Notes under the pieces: generated by a model
Database searches by the model: none
The model's input: only the letters and a program-made list of their open reading frames with translations
Told to the model about the DNA's origin: nothing
Origin: Nitrosopumilus sp. b3
Lineage (GTDB): Archaea; Thermoproteota; Nitrososphaeria; Nitrososphaerales; Nitrosopumilaceae
NCBI RefSeq assembly: GCF_014078525.1
Contig: NZ_MU078696.1
Span: 115,873 to 179,872, forward strand
DNA: 64,000 bases
Direction: 5' to 3'
Program-made: the position numbers and the translations under genes
Shown here: positions 17,313 to 25,599 of the stretch, in pieces
Layout of the letters: every line of letters begins with the position of its first letter
Numbering within the stretch: position 1 is the first letter of the stretch

Positions 17313-17658
17313 TGTATACGTTGATGGGTCTGGAGGTCCAAATGGTGGTTTTGGATTTTTTGTAAAAGAAACAGGAGAATCATTTTATGAAAAAAAACCA
17401 GATATTACAAACAATCAAGCTGAATATATGGCAATAATTTCCGCATTGAACAAATTTGTTAATTCCAATGATAAAATTACAATTTATAGTGATTCTAAAA
17501 ATACTGTAAATCAACTCAATCATGAATTTGCAATAAATAATGAACAACTTCGAGATCTCGCACGTGAAGCATGGAATGTAATGGGTAGATTTTCAAATCT
17601 CTCAATCATCTGGATTCCACGAAAAGAGAATTTGGCAGGAAAGATGTTGGGAAGCTAA
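17302..17658 (+). CDS. Type 1 RNase H-like protein with the last catalytic Asp missing
   Basis: 118 residues. The fold cleaves RNA in RNA-DNA hybrids. Asp8 (VDGSGG), Glu41 (NNQAEYMAI) and Asp64 (YSDSKNTV) match the first three catalytic acids. The fourth, usually in an N-x-x-A-D segment, is Gly113 here (KENLAGKML). Activity may be reduced or use another residue. Unusual context behind small membrane genes. Confidence 0.75.
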   Translation: MEINVYVDGSGGPNGGFGFFVKETGESFYEKKPDITNNQAEYMAIISALNKFVNSNDKITIYSDSKNTVNQLNHEFAINNEQLRDLAREAWNVMGRFSNLSIIWIPRKENLAGKMLGS

Positions 17659-17723
17659 AAATACAGAGATCAGAATTTTCTATGAATAACTTTATTATAC
17701 AAAATCCTTAGATCCAATTAATC

Positions 17724-19820
17724 ATGGCAGATTCTGTAATTTTATCACCAAAATCAATTGCTGTCATAGGTGCCTCTGATAAAAGAGGAAGTGTCGGTGC
17801 TACAATTACATCAAACATTATGAATGGTTTCAAAGGTTCAGTTTATCCAATTAGCCCATCACGAGATACAGTATTTTATAAAAAAGCATACAAGAGCGTT
17901 TTGGATGTCCCAAAACAAATTGATCTTGCAGTTGTTGTAATTAAAAATACCCTAGTTGCACCTGTCTTAGAAGAATGTGGTAAAAAGAAAATCAAAGGAG
18001 TGATAATCATTACTGCAGGTTTCAAAGAAGTTGATGAAGAAGGTGCAAAACGTGAGCAAGAACTAAAAGATATTGCTAAGAAATACAATATTCAAGTTAT
18101 TGGACCAAACTGTCTTGGTGTGATGAACCTTGATCCAAAAACAATGATGAATTCTACATTTCTTAAAGTTACACCAAAGTCTGGAAAAATTGCACTTGTA
18201 TCTCAAAGTGGCGCAATATGTGCTGCTCTAGTTGAAGATGCTAGTGCACAAGGAATAGGTTTCTCAGCAGTTGTAAGTCTTGGAAATAAAGCTGTAATGA
18301 GTGAAGTTGATGTTTTAAAGATTCTTGCCAATCACAAACAAACCAAAGTAATTGTAATGTATCTTGAAGACATGGGTAATGGCCAGGAATTCCTTAAAGT
18401 TTGTAAAAATATTACTAAAAAACTCAAAAAACCAGTTCTCGTGCTCAAATCAGGACGAAGTCCAGAGGGTGCAAAGGCTGCAATGTCTCATACTGGTGCT
18501 TTGATGGGTTCAGATGAAATCTATGATGCATTACTAAAACAATCAGGTGCAATCAGAGTAGATACCATGGAAGAACTATTTGATTATGCAACTGCATTTT
18601 CAAAGCAACCATTACCAACAGGTGGTGATCTAGTAATCGTATCAAATGCTGGAGGTCCAGCAATAATCTCAACTGATGCATGTTCAAAAATGAAAATAAA
18701 AATGGCAGACATTACTAGTGTCAGAAAAAAAATTGATCAAGTTATTCCACCATGGGGAAGTTCCAGAAATCCAGTTGACATTGTTGGTGATGCTGATTTT
18801 AATAGATTCCATAATGTTTTAGATAGAGTACTAAAACATCCAAAAGTTGGCTCTGTAATTTCCATGTGTACTCCATCTGGAACCCTCAACTATGACAAAC
18901 TTGCAGAAGTAATTGTTGAAATGTCAAAGAAATACAAAAAAACAATGTTGGCAAGTCTGATGGGACTTGATGAAGGAATTACTAACAGGGAAATTTTAGC
19001 TGATGGAAATGTTCCATACTACACATATGCAGAAGGTGCAATCAGAACACTTTCAGCAATGATTAGATTTTCAAATTGGATTAAAGCTCCAAATGGAAAA
19101 ATTACCAAATTCAAAGTTAACAAAGCAAAAGCAAAAAAGATTTTTGATAAAGTCAAAAAAGAAAAGAGACCAAATCTTTTAGAAGAAGAAGGACAAGAAG
19201 TTCTAAAAGCATATGGGTTACCACTACCTCAAAGTGCTCTTGCAAAAAATGAAACAGAAGCAATAAAAATTGCAAAAAAAATTGGCTATCCTGTTGTAAT
19301 GAAGATTGCATCACCTCAGATTATTCATAAATCTGATGCGGGCGGTGTTAAAGTGAACCTTACAAATGATGATGATGTTAAAGATGCATTCAAAACAATT
19401 GTCAAAAATGCTAAAAAATACGACAAGAAAGCCGAGATTAAAGGCGTTTTAATTGTGGAGATGGTAAAAGGTGGCAAGGAACTAATCATAGGCTCAAAAC
19501 TTGAACCTGGTTTTGGTCCAGTCATCATGCTAGGAATGGGAGGAATCTATGTAGAAGTTCTAAAAGATGTTACATTCAAACTTGCACCAGTTACTAACCT
19601 TGAAGCTGATGATATGATAGCCTCAATTAAGACTCAAAAACTTCTTCAGGGTGTAAGGGGTGAGAAACCATCTGATATTGTAAAACTTTCTGAATGTATT
19701 CAGAGATTATCACAACTAGTTTCTGACTTTAAAGAAATCAAAGAATTAGATATGAATCCAGTACTTGTCATGGAAAAGGGTAAGGGTTGTCGTATTCTTG
19801 ATGTACGAATAGGACTCTGA
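17724..19820 (+). CDS. ADP-forming acyl-CoA synthetase, likely 4-hydroxybutyryl-CoA synthetase
   Basis: 698 residues, alpha and beta parts fused. CoA-binding Rossmann domain (10-130; VIGASDKRGSVG), ligase domain with phospho-His256 (MSHTGALMG), and C-terminal ATP-grasp (about 480-698; VMKIASPQIIHKSDAGGVKV). Such ADP-forming enzymes activate 3-hydroxypropionate and 4-hydroxybutyrate in Nitrosopumilus. Lying directly before 4-hydroxybutyryl-CoA dehydratase points to the 4-hydroxybutyrate enzyme, as described for N. maritimus. It yields ADP rather than AMP, which saves energy. Confidence 0.88.
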   Translation: MADSVILSPKSIAVIGASDKRGSVGATITSNIMNGFKGSVYPISPSRDTVFYKKAYKSVLDVPKQIDLAVVVIKNTLVAPVLEECGKKKIKGVIIITAGFKEVDEEGAKREQELKDIAKKYNIQVIGPNCLGVMNLDPKTMMNSTFLKVTPKSGKIALVSQSGAICAALVEDASAQGIGFSAVVSLGNKAVMSEVDVLKILANHKQTKVIVMYLEDMGNGQEFLKVCKNITKKLKKPVLVLKSGRSPEGAKAAMSHTGALMGSDEIYDALLKQSGAIRVDTMEELFDYATAFSKQPLPTGGDLVIVSNAGGPAIISTDACSKMKIKMADITSVRKKIDQVIPPWGSSRNPVDIVGDADFNRFHNVLDRVLKHPKVGSVISMCTPSGTLNYDKLAEVIVEMSKKYKKTMLASLMGLDEGITNREILADGNVPYYTYAEGAIRTLSAMIRFSNWIKAPNGKITKFKVNKAKAKKIFDKVKKEKRPNLLEEEGQEVLKAYGLPLPQSALAKNETEAIKIAKKIGYPVVMKIASPQIIHKSDAGGVKVNLTNDDDVKDAFKTIVKNAKKYDKKAEIKGVLIVEMVKGGKELIIGSKLEPGFGPVIMLGMGGIYVEVLKDVTFKLAPVTNLEADDMIASIKTQKLLQGVRGEKPSDIVKLSECIQRLSQLVSDFKEIKELDMNPVLVMEKGKGCRILDVRIGL

Positions 19821-19862
19821 TCGCAATTCATTCCTAAAATCCATTCATACACTTTTAGAATA

Positions 19863-19868
19863 TTTATA
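19863..19868 (+). promoter_or_regulatory. TATA box of the 4-hydroxybutyryl-CoA dehydratase gene
   Basis: TTTATA centred 27 nt before the ATG at 19893. The dehydratase can therefore be transcribed on its own as a leaderless mRNA. Confidence 0.6.
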
Positions 19869-19892
19869 CAGCATCAAAACCTATAATGTTAG

Positions 19893-21419
19893 ATGGCTAA
19901 TGTCTTGAAGACAATTAGAACAGGCGATGATTACATAGAAAGTCTCAGAGGACGGGATCTCAAAATTTACCTCTTTGGAGAACTTGTAAAAGAACCAGTA
20001 GATCATCCAATGATTAGGCCATCAATTAACGCAGTTGCTGAAACTTATGATCTTGCAGTTAGAGAGGAAGAACTAGCTTCTGCTAATTCATCTCTTACTG
20101 GATTAAGGGTTAATAGATTTTTACACATTGCAGAAAGTGCTCAGGATTTAGTTTTACAAAATAAAATGCAAAGAAAACTAGGACAAAACACTGGAACATG
20201 TTTCCAGAGATGTGTTGGAATGGATGCACTGAATTCTTTACACTCTACTACATTTGAGATTGATGAGAAACATGGGACAGATTATCATAAAAGATTTTTA
20301 GAATTTGTAAAGATGGTTCAAAAGGAAAATCTTGTCATTGGTGGTGCAATGACTGATCCTAAAGGTGATAGAAGTAAAGGACCTGCAGATCAAGATGATC
20401 CAGATCTATTTACAAGAATTGTAGATAAAGATGAGAAAGGAATCTATGTTTCTGGTGCTAAAGCACATCAAACTGGATGTATCAATTCACATTGGATTAT
20501 TTTAATGCCAACAGTTAGACTGACAGAAAATGATAAAGACTGGGCAATTGTTGGGGCAATTCCAGCTGATGCAAAAGGTGTCACTTACATCTATGGTAGA
20601 CAATCCTGTGATACTCGTAGTATGGAAGAAGGTGACATTGATGATGGCAATGCAAAATATGGTGGACAAGAGGCATTAATCATTTTAGATAGAGTGTTTA
20701 TTCCATGGGACAAAGTTTTCATGAATGGAGAATATGAATTTGCATCAATGCTTATTGAACGTTTTACTTGTTATCATAGACGAAGTTATGTCTGTAAAAC
20801 TGGACTTGGAGATGTATTAATTGGTGCAGCAGCAACTATTGCTGATTACAACGGTGTTCCAAAAGTTTCACATATCAAAGATAAAATTATTGAGATGACT
20901 CATCTAAATGAAACAATTTTTGCCGCAGGAATTGCATCTTCTCACCAAGGTCAAAAGATGAAATCTGGTGTTTATCTTAATGATGATATGCTTGCTCAAG
21001 TTTGCAAGCATAATGTTACTCGTTTCCCCTATGAAATTAGTAGACTTGCACAAGACATTGCAGGTGGATTGGTAGTAACTCTTCCATCTGAAAAAGACTT
21101 TAGACATCCAGAAGCAGGACCGCTTTTGAAAAAATATCTGGCAGGAAGAAAAGGCGTTGATGTTGAAAATAGAATGAGAATATTGAGATTAATTGAAAAC
21201 ATGACTCTTGGTAGAAATGCAGTTGGTTATCTTACAGAATCAATGCACGGTGCAGGTTCTCCGCAAGCACAAAGAATTCAAATTCAAAGACAAATGCAAG
21301 TAGGTTACAAAAAGAATCTTGCGAAACATTTGGCCGGTATCACAAATGATGTTGAAGAACCACATGAGCCATCTGAATACTTTAAGCGAGTTTTCAAAAC
21401 TAAAGAATCTGTTCTTTAA
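19893..21419 (+). CDS. abfD: 4-hydroxybutyryl-CoA dehydratase
   Basis: 508 residues. FAD and 4Fe-4S enzyme that converts 4-hydroxybutyryl-CoA to crotonyl-CoA by a radical mechanism, the key enzyme of the 3HP/4HB cycle. Cluster ligands match the family: Cys103 and Cys107 (GTCFQRCVG), His295 and Cys301 (CYHRRSYVCKTG). Length matches the characterised Clostridium enzyme. It follows the matching CoA synthetase, giving two consecutive pathway steps. Confidence 0.94.
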   Translation: MANVLKTIRTGDDYIESLRGRDLKIYLFGELVKEPVDHPMIRPSINAVAETYDLAVREEELASANSSLTGLRVNRFLHIAESAQDLVLQNKMQRKLGQNTGTCFQRCVGMDALNSLHSTTFEIDEKHGTDYHKRFLEFVKMVQKENLVIGGAMTDPKGDRSKGPADQDDPDLFTRIVDKDEKGIYVSGAKAHQTGCINSHWIILMPTVRLTENDKDWAIVGAIPADAKGVTYIYGRQSCDTRSMEEGDIDDGNAKYGGQEALIILDRVFIPWDKVFMNGEYEFASMLIERFTCYHRRSYVCKTGLGDVLIGAAATIADYNGVPKVSHIKDKIIEMTHLNETIFAAGIASSHQGQKMKSGVYLNDDMLAQVCKHNVTRFPYEISRLAQDIAGGLVVTLPSEKDFRHPEAGPLLKKYLAGRKGVDVENRMRILRLIENMTLGRNAVGYLTESMHGAGSPQAQRIQIQRQMQVGYKKNLAKHLAGITNDVEEPHEPSEYFKRVFKTKESVL

Positions 21420-21549
21420 AATTATTTTAAATTCAATAAGCAATTAGATATTCCACTTGAAATTTTTTACTAATTCATAAGTGATTCTACTCTTGAAACT
21501 TATAATTTCTGAGTATCATTTTTTAGTAAATTCCTCATATTGATACCAC

Positions 21550-21576
21550 CAAGCAAGCAGGACGATCTATTGCTTG
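21550..21576. repeat. Hairpin between convergent genes
   Basis: CAAGCAA (21550-21556) pairs with TTGCTTG (21570-21576) around a 13-nt loop. It lies in the 207-bp gap between abfD and the signal peptidase gene, so transcription termination for one or both is the simplest role. No other feature seen in 21420-21626. Confidence 0.35.
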
Positions 21577-21626
21577 AATCTAAAGAGCATATGTGAACCT
21601 GTTTGCCTGATTTCTAGCAGAACTTT

Positions 21627-22385
21627 TCAGTTCTTTTTTTCATCAGTTTTATCATCAACTGATTTTTCAATTGATTCATCTATGTCTTCCATTTCTTTTT
21701 TCATTTCTTCCATTTTTTCTAAATATTCAGAATCATCAACGTCTCCTAACTCATCAACTTCTTTAGATTTTTCTGTATGCTCAGAATATTCAGTGTCTTT
21801 CTCTATTTTATCAATATCTGATAACTCATCAGTAGTTTCAGAGTTTTCTGAATTTAGCGGATCTGAAAGTGGAAGTTCTTTTTCACTTTTCTTCTTTGCC
21901 ATCTGTTTTACAACCATTATGCCTATCACAACTGCAATTATGACATAGTTGATTGGTGGTTTTAGCAGCTGTGTGACATATCCAACCTGTGGAATCGTAT
22001 AAGCGACTTTACCTATGTATTCTTTTTCAGTAATCGGAAAATCAGTTCCTGGAATTGATGCTGGATTTGCATCACCTTTTGTTCTGATTGTTTTAGGATC
22101 ATCATCGATTATTGAGGCTACTCTATGCACAATCACTCTATTATGATCAGATGGTCGATTAAACACAATAATGTCCCCCACTTCAATGTCCTCAAATGGT
22201 TCATGTCCTTGTACCACTAGTACATCATAAACTTCTAAAACTGGAATCATACTTCCGCTTGCAACCACATAAAATGGATTTTGGGTTCCAAAAGCAACTT
22301 GTAATCCTATCCAAATAACTAAAACTCCAACGCCTACAATGACAATATCTTTGATAACACCTTTGGAGATGGATTTTTTTGCCAA
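21627..22385 (-). CDS. Signal peptidase I (archaeal Sec11 type) with acidic C-terminal tail
   Basis: 252 residues. Cleaves signal peptides at the outer membrane face. N-terminal helix (12-32), Ser45 (ASGSMIP), His87 (VIVHRV) and Asp105 (TKGDANP) form the Ser-His-Asp set of archaeal and ER enzymes. A second helix lies at about 146-165. The last 75 residues are very acidic (Ser/Asp/Glu/Lys) and probably disordered, an unusual extension. The window encodes many signal-peptide substrates. Confidence 0.88.
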   Translation of the reverse strand: MAKKSISKGVIKDIVIVGVGVLVIWIGLQVAFGTQNPFYVVASGSMIPVLEVYDVLVVQGHEPFEDIEVGDIIVFNRPSDHNRVIVHRVASIIDDDPKTIRTKGDANPASIPGTDFPITEKEYIGKVAYTIPQVGYVTQLLKPPINYVIIAVVIGIMVVKQMAKKKSEKELPLSDPLNSENSETTDELSDIDKIEKDTEYSEHTEKSKEVDELGDVDDSEYLEKMEEMKKEMEDIDESIEKSVDDKTDEKKN

Positions 22386-22424
22386 TTACATTATCGCCTT
22401 AGTGTCATTGATTAAATTTTCTAA

Positions 22425-23150
22425 CTAAATCTTGGTTCCACACTCTTCACAGAACTTGGATCCTTCTTTATTTCCAAATCCACAGTTTGAGCATTTTCCT
22501 GGTTGAACTGTTTCTTCTGGATTTCCCAAAAGAATAACTTCACCAACCTTTTTGATATTGCTCCACGGAATGCTACCTTCAGAACCATCATTTTTAGTAA
22601 TTACTAAAACCATTGATTGTGTTGAATCAATTCCGACTTGTTTTGCAGTTCCAATCTTGTTTGCATTTTCATCATACACTCCTCTTCCTTCAATGGAGCT
22701 GACTGATGTTGATGGGCCTGGTTGTGTAACTGTTTCCTGTGGGGTTTGTACTGTAGGTTCCACATTTTGTTCTGGCGCACTTTCAACTGAAGGCTCTAAT
22801 GGTTTTGCAACTCCTACATCTCCAGCTTCATCTTGTTTTCTAAATTCTCTATACTCTGCAATTGATGCATTACATGAATTGCAAATGTATTGACCTTTTT
22901 CATATAAGATTAAATTTTCTGCAACTTCTTCATTTGGGTTTTCAAACTCTATTTTTGGAGAACCCTCAAATTCTTTTTCACAAGTATTGCAAAAATGTTT
23001 AGTAATTCTTTCTGCTTCCAGTCTTCCGATAGGTGCTAAAAATAGATCTGGACCTCCTAAATTCCCTTTCATCTGTTGTTCATCTGTAACTGTGGCCATA
23101 ACATAGCCTCCAGAACCTCGTAATTTCTTTAATCTAAGCTCTGAACTCAT
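22425..23150 (-). CDS. PRC-barrel-like protein with zinc ribbons
   Basis: 241 residues. An N-terminal region with Cys pairs (CNTCEKEF; CNSCNAS) spaced like a treble zinc site, a Pro/Gln/Thr linker (about 120-150), a PRC-barrel-like segment (GRGVYDENANKIGTAKQVGID...IPWSNIKKVGEVILLG) and a C-terminal zinc ribbon (CSNCG...FCEECG). PRC barrels often act in RNA metabolism or assembly. It lies 39 bp upstream of the signal peptidase, same strand. Confidence 0.68.
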   Translation of the reverse strand: MSSELRLKKLRGSGGYVMATVTDEQQMKGNLGGPDLFLAPIGRLEAERITKHFCNTCEKEFEGSPKIEFENPNEEVAENLILYEKGQYICNSCNASIAEYREFRKQDEAGDVGVAKPLEPSVESAPEQNVEPTVQTPQETVTQPGPSTSVSSIEGRGVYDENANKIGTAKQVGIDSTQSMVLVITKNDGSEGSIPWSNIKKVGEVILLGNPEETVQPGKCSNCGFGNKEGSKFCEECGTKI

Positions 23151-23255
23151 ATCTGGATTTTGTCAAAACGTCATTTAAGTATATATGAAATTTTATTGTA
23201 CAACAAAAAAATGGTGTTAATTCTGGTGAACATTTTTAGGTACGTTTAACTCAAT

Positions 23256-23591
23256 ATGATTACAATGGGAATTACTCAAATTTCAGATGCAAAGTCATGG
23301 GAAGTCGATGTAATAAACTCTGACGTTCCTGTATTTGTAGACTTTTGGGCCGAATGGTGTGGTCCATGTAGAATGGTAGGTCCAGTAGTTGAAGAATTGG
23401 CTAATGACTATGATGGCAAAGTAAAATTTGTCAAGGTTAATGTTGATGAAGCCAATGAATTGGCATCTAAATACAATGTCTTTAGTATTCCAACCTTAAT
23501 CCTCCTTAACAAAGGAGAAATAGTTAGCCAACAAGTAGGTGCAGCTTCAAAAGAATCATACAAAAATATGATTGATAGAGCACTTGCGTAA
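23256..23591 (+). CDS. trxA: Thioredoxin
   Basis: 111 residues with the WCGPC active site (Cys35, Cys38), FVDFWAEW strand and cis-Pro in SIPTLIL. A general dithiol reductant in the cytoplasm. Starting at the ATG 23265 (Met4) fits a TTTTTAGG element at 23233-23240 and a leaderless mRNA better than 23256. Confidence 0.92.
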   Translation: MITMGITQISDAKSWEVDVINSDVPVFVDFWAEWCGPCRMVGPVVEELANDYDGKVKFVKVNVDEANELASKYNVFSIPTLILLNKGEIVSQQVGAASKESYKNMIDRALA

Positions 23592-23656
23592 ACTCAAACA
23601 CGTTTTCCTCTTTTTTGATCCTAAAGTAATTAATATTCCAAAACATTACTGAGAAT

Positions 23657-24190
23657 ATGTCATTTGGTGAAGTAGATACTCTCAATATGCTATTTGATAA
23701 ATTACAGAGTTTGTTTGATGAATCTCAAGGCTACTATGAATCTTTTCTAGATACAAATAACATGTACAAAAAGGGTCAGATCAGTGACAAAGAATTCTTC
23801 CAAAAATTAGGTGATTACACCGTAGCCTATTCTGCATTAGAATTCCTTGCAATCAAAGTAATATTTGAAATGAAAAAATCAATGGGATCTGGATCTGGAA
23901 ATACACAGTCTCCAGGCTTGATGCCAGGAATGGCTAATCCTGGAATGATGGCAGGAGGTATGGGTGCACCACCAAGAGCAGGAACTGCACAAAATCCAGT
24001 TGGCGGAGGTCCACCAGGAATTGTATCTGCACAAGAAGCATTTGGAGATGTTGGAACTTTACCATCACCTGATCCGGCATTGATTCCAAGACAAACACCC
24101 CCACAAACTAGTGGTGATGGATGCTCTTCATGTGGTGCTGCATTAAGAGCCAATGCAAAATTTTGTACAAAATGTGGCGCTAAAGCATAA
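23657..24190 (+). CDS. Helical protein with Gly/Met/Pro-rich linker and C-terminal zinc ribbon
   Basis: 177 residues. Helical N-terminal region (1-78), a low-complexity linker rich in Gly, Met, Pro and Ala (80-150), and a zinc ribbon CSSCG...FCTKCG at the end. Unknown function. It faces another zinc-ribbon gene (24218-24574), and a third lies 500 bp upstream. Confidence 0.65.
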   Translation: MSFGEVDTLNMLFDKLQSLFDESQGYYESFLDTNNMYKKGQISDKEFFQKLGDYTVAYSALEFLAIKVIFEMKKSMGSGSGNTQSPGLMPGMANPGMMAGGMGAPPRAGTAQNPVGGGPPGIVSAQEAFGDVGTLPSPDPALIPRQTPPQTSGDGCSSCGAALRANAKFCTKCGAKA

Positions 24191-24217
24191 AATTATTTGA
24201 AAATTTTTTTAATTATT

Positions 24218-24574
24218 TTATTGTGTTGTACCACATTCAGGACAAAACTTTGCAGTAGCAGATAAACTAGATCCACATTCTGAACAAAACTTTCCATCTG
24301 TCTGCACTTCATTGTATGCATTTCCTACAACTGCTGAACTTCTTACAGCCCCTGATGGTTCATATTTATCATCATCAATTAAGACTGGTTGAAAGTCCTG
24401 CTCTGTCAAATAAGTCATCATTCTTGGAATTCCTTCTCCCTCATTTTTTGGATCTGGCACTGAATCGCCTAGCCAAAATGCAAATCTCATTAGAGTTAAT
24501 TCAGGTGTAGAGAATGCTAAAGTATGTTTTGACATGTAATCTTGTGCAGCCTTTTTGCCGTCAAAAACTTCCAT
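24218..24574 (-). CDS. Small protein with C-terminal zinc ribbon
   Basis: 118 residues. The N-terminal 90 residues (KKAAQDYMSKHTLAFSTPEL; FWLGDSVPDPKNEGEGIPRM) show no known domain. The end has the double CxxC of a zinc ribbon (FCSECG...FCPECG). Convergent with the zinc-ribbon gene at 23657; the two ribbons are similar in sequence. Confidence 0.62.
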   Translation of the reverse strand: MEVFDGKKAAQDYMSKHTLAFSTPELTLMRFAFWLGDSVPDPKNEGEGIPRMMTYLTEQDFQPVLIDDDKYEPSGAVRSSAVVGNAYNEVQTDGKFCSECGSSLSATAKFCPECGTTQ

Positions 24575-24654
24575 GAAGATTATATTTTTTATTTATGTAT
24601 AATAGTTTCTGGATAGTATTCATTCGAAATGTTTTAACTAAATGGGGAGCTATT

Positions 24655-25275
24655 ATGTTTGGGTTAAGGGGCATGGGAAAAAATGACATTAAAGAAAAGC
24701 TTATTGTGATCGGGTTCCTTGTAGGGGTATTTTTGCCTCTGAGATTAGTTTTCGTGGAATATGTCTCTGATCACTGGTTAGGCAATTTTGGTCTAATTAC
24801 TGGATTAGGTATTATAATTTTGATTTTAGCCAGAAAAGAAAGACTGGGAAAAATTGGCAGTATCTTAGAAAAGCAAATGAAAAAGACTATTTTTGGAAAA
24901 ACAGGAAAATTTGTAATAGGAATCTCTGTTCTATCTTTGCTTTATTTTGGTAGTTCTATATTTTTCATGGAGAGAGGCGAATCTATTTTTTCTGAGGATA
25001 AGACAATGTTTTATGATGCTATAGTTTCAAAAAATGATTTGAACCAAATTAATCCAAACAATCTAAAAAATATTCAGATTGTATATGATTCTGAGAACCG
25101 AATATACTCCACATTTGACTATGCATTTTCAATTACATATGCTATAATGAATGAGTTTTCTGGTGGGTGGTTAGAGCACTTGTATTTCATTTTACTTGTG
25201 GAGCAAGTTGAATTTTTAGGTATTTTCCTCTTTTGCCGTATCCATTCTAGACCAATTATTTCAGTACATGCATAG
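24655..25275 (+). CDS. Polytopic membrane protein, unknown function
   Basis: 206 residues from ATG 24655, which has a GGGGAG Shine-Dalgarno seven bases upstream; the longer frame from 24595 is less likely. Helices near residues 14-32, 43-58, 80-100 and 180-200. A soluble extracellular stretch between the last two contains MERGESIFSEDKTMFYD. No recognised motif. Confidence 0.6.
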   Translation: MFGLRGMGKNDIKEKLIVIGFLVGVFLPLRLVFVEYVSDHWLGNFGLITGLGIIILILARKERLGKIGSILEKQMKKTIFGKTGKFVIGISVLSLLYFGSSIFFMERGESIFSEDKTMFYDAIVSKNDLNQINPNNLKNIQIVYDSENRIYSTFDYAFSITYAIMNEFSGGWLEHLYFILLVEQVEFLGIFLFCRIHSRPIISVHA

Positions 25276-25327
25276 TTTTCAGATTAATCAAACACCATAC
25301 TAAGTGTAATAATTGTGTTGAATATTT

Positions 25328-25405
25328 GTGAGAATTTATATTCCAATTAGACCATCAAGAAAAAATATTTCTGAAGATACTGATGATGACCTAGATGAAT
25401 GGTAA
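25328..25405 (+). CDS. Possible 25-residue microprotein
   Basis: GTG start; reads MRIYIPIRPSRKNISED followed by an acidic end (TDDDLDEW). Very short, and no ATG is available. It shares an R-I-x-I-P-x-x-P-S pattern with the small ORF at 50606. Weak evidence. Confidence 0.25.
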   Translation: MRIYIPIRPSRKNISEDTDDDLDEW

Positions 25406-25452
25406 TTAAATTAAAAATTAAACTAATGTTATATTTATTACAAAAGTAATGG

Positions 25453-25524
25453 TGGACCGGGAGAGAATCGAACCCTCGACATCCTCGTTGCGAACGAGGC
25501 ATTATACCCCTAAATCACCGGCCC
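25453..25524 (-). tRNA. tRNA-Ala (anticodon CGC)
   Basis: 72 nt. Acceptor GGGCCGG pairs with CCGGTCC and includes the G3-T70 wobble that identifies alanine tRNAs. Discriminator A. Stem CCTCG/CGAGG closes loop TTCGCAA, giving CGC. No intron. Confidence 0.93.
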
Positions 25525-25599
25525 AATGAACTATCTCTTAGAGTTGCGCTTTTATTCATTTTCTCAACGCATAATAGACTGCAAGCATAATGTTTTGAT

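Noticed and set aside
21574-21948. Ser-rich plus-strand ORF opposite the signal peptidase tail
   Set aside because: Ser-rich reading comes from antisense of the acidic Glu/Asp codons of the real gene.
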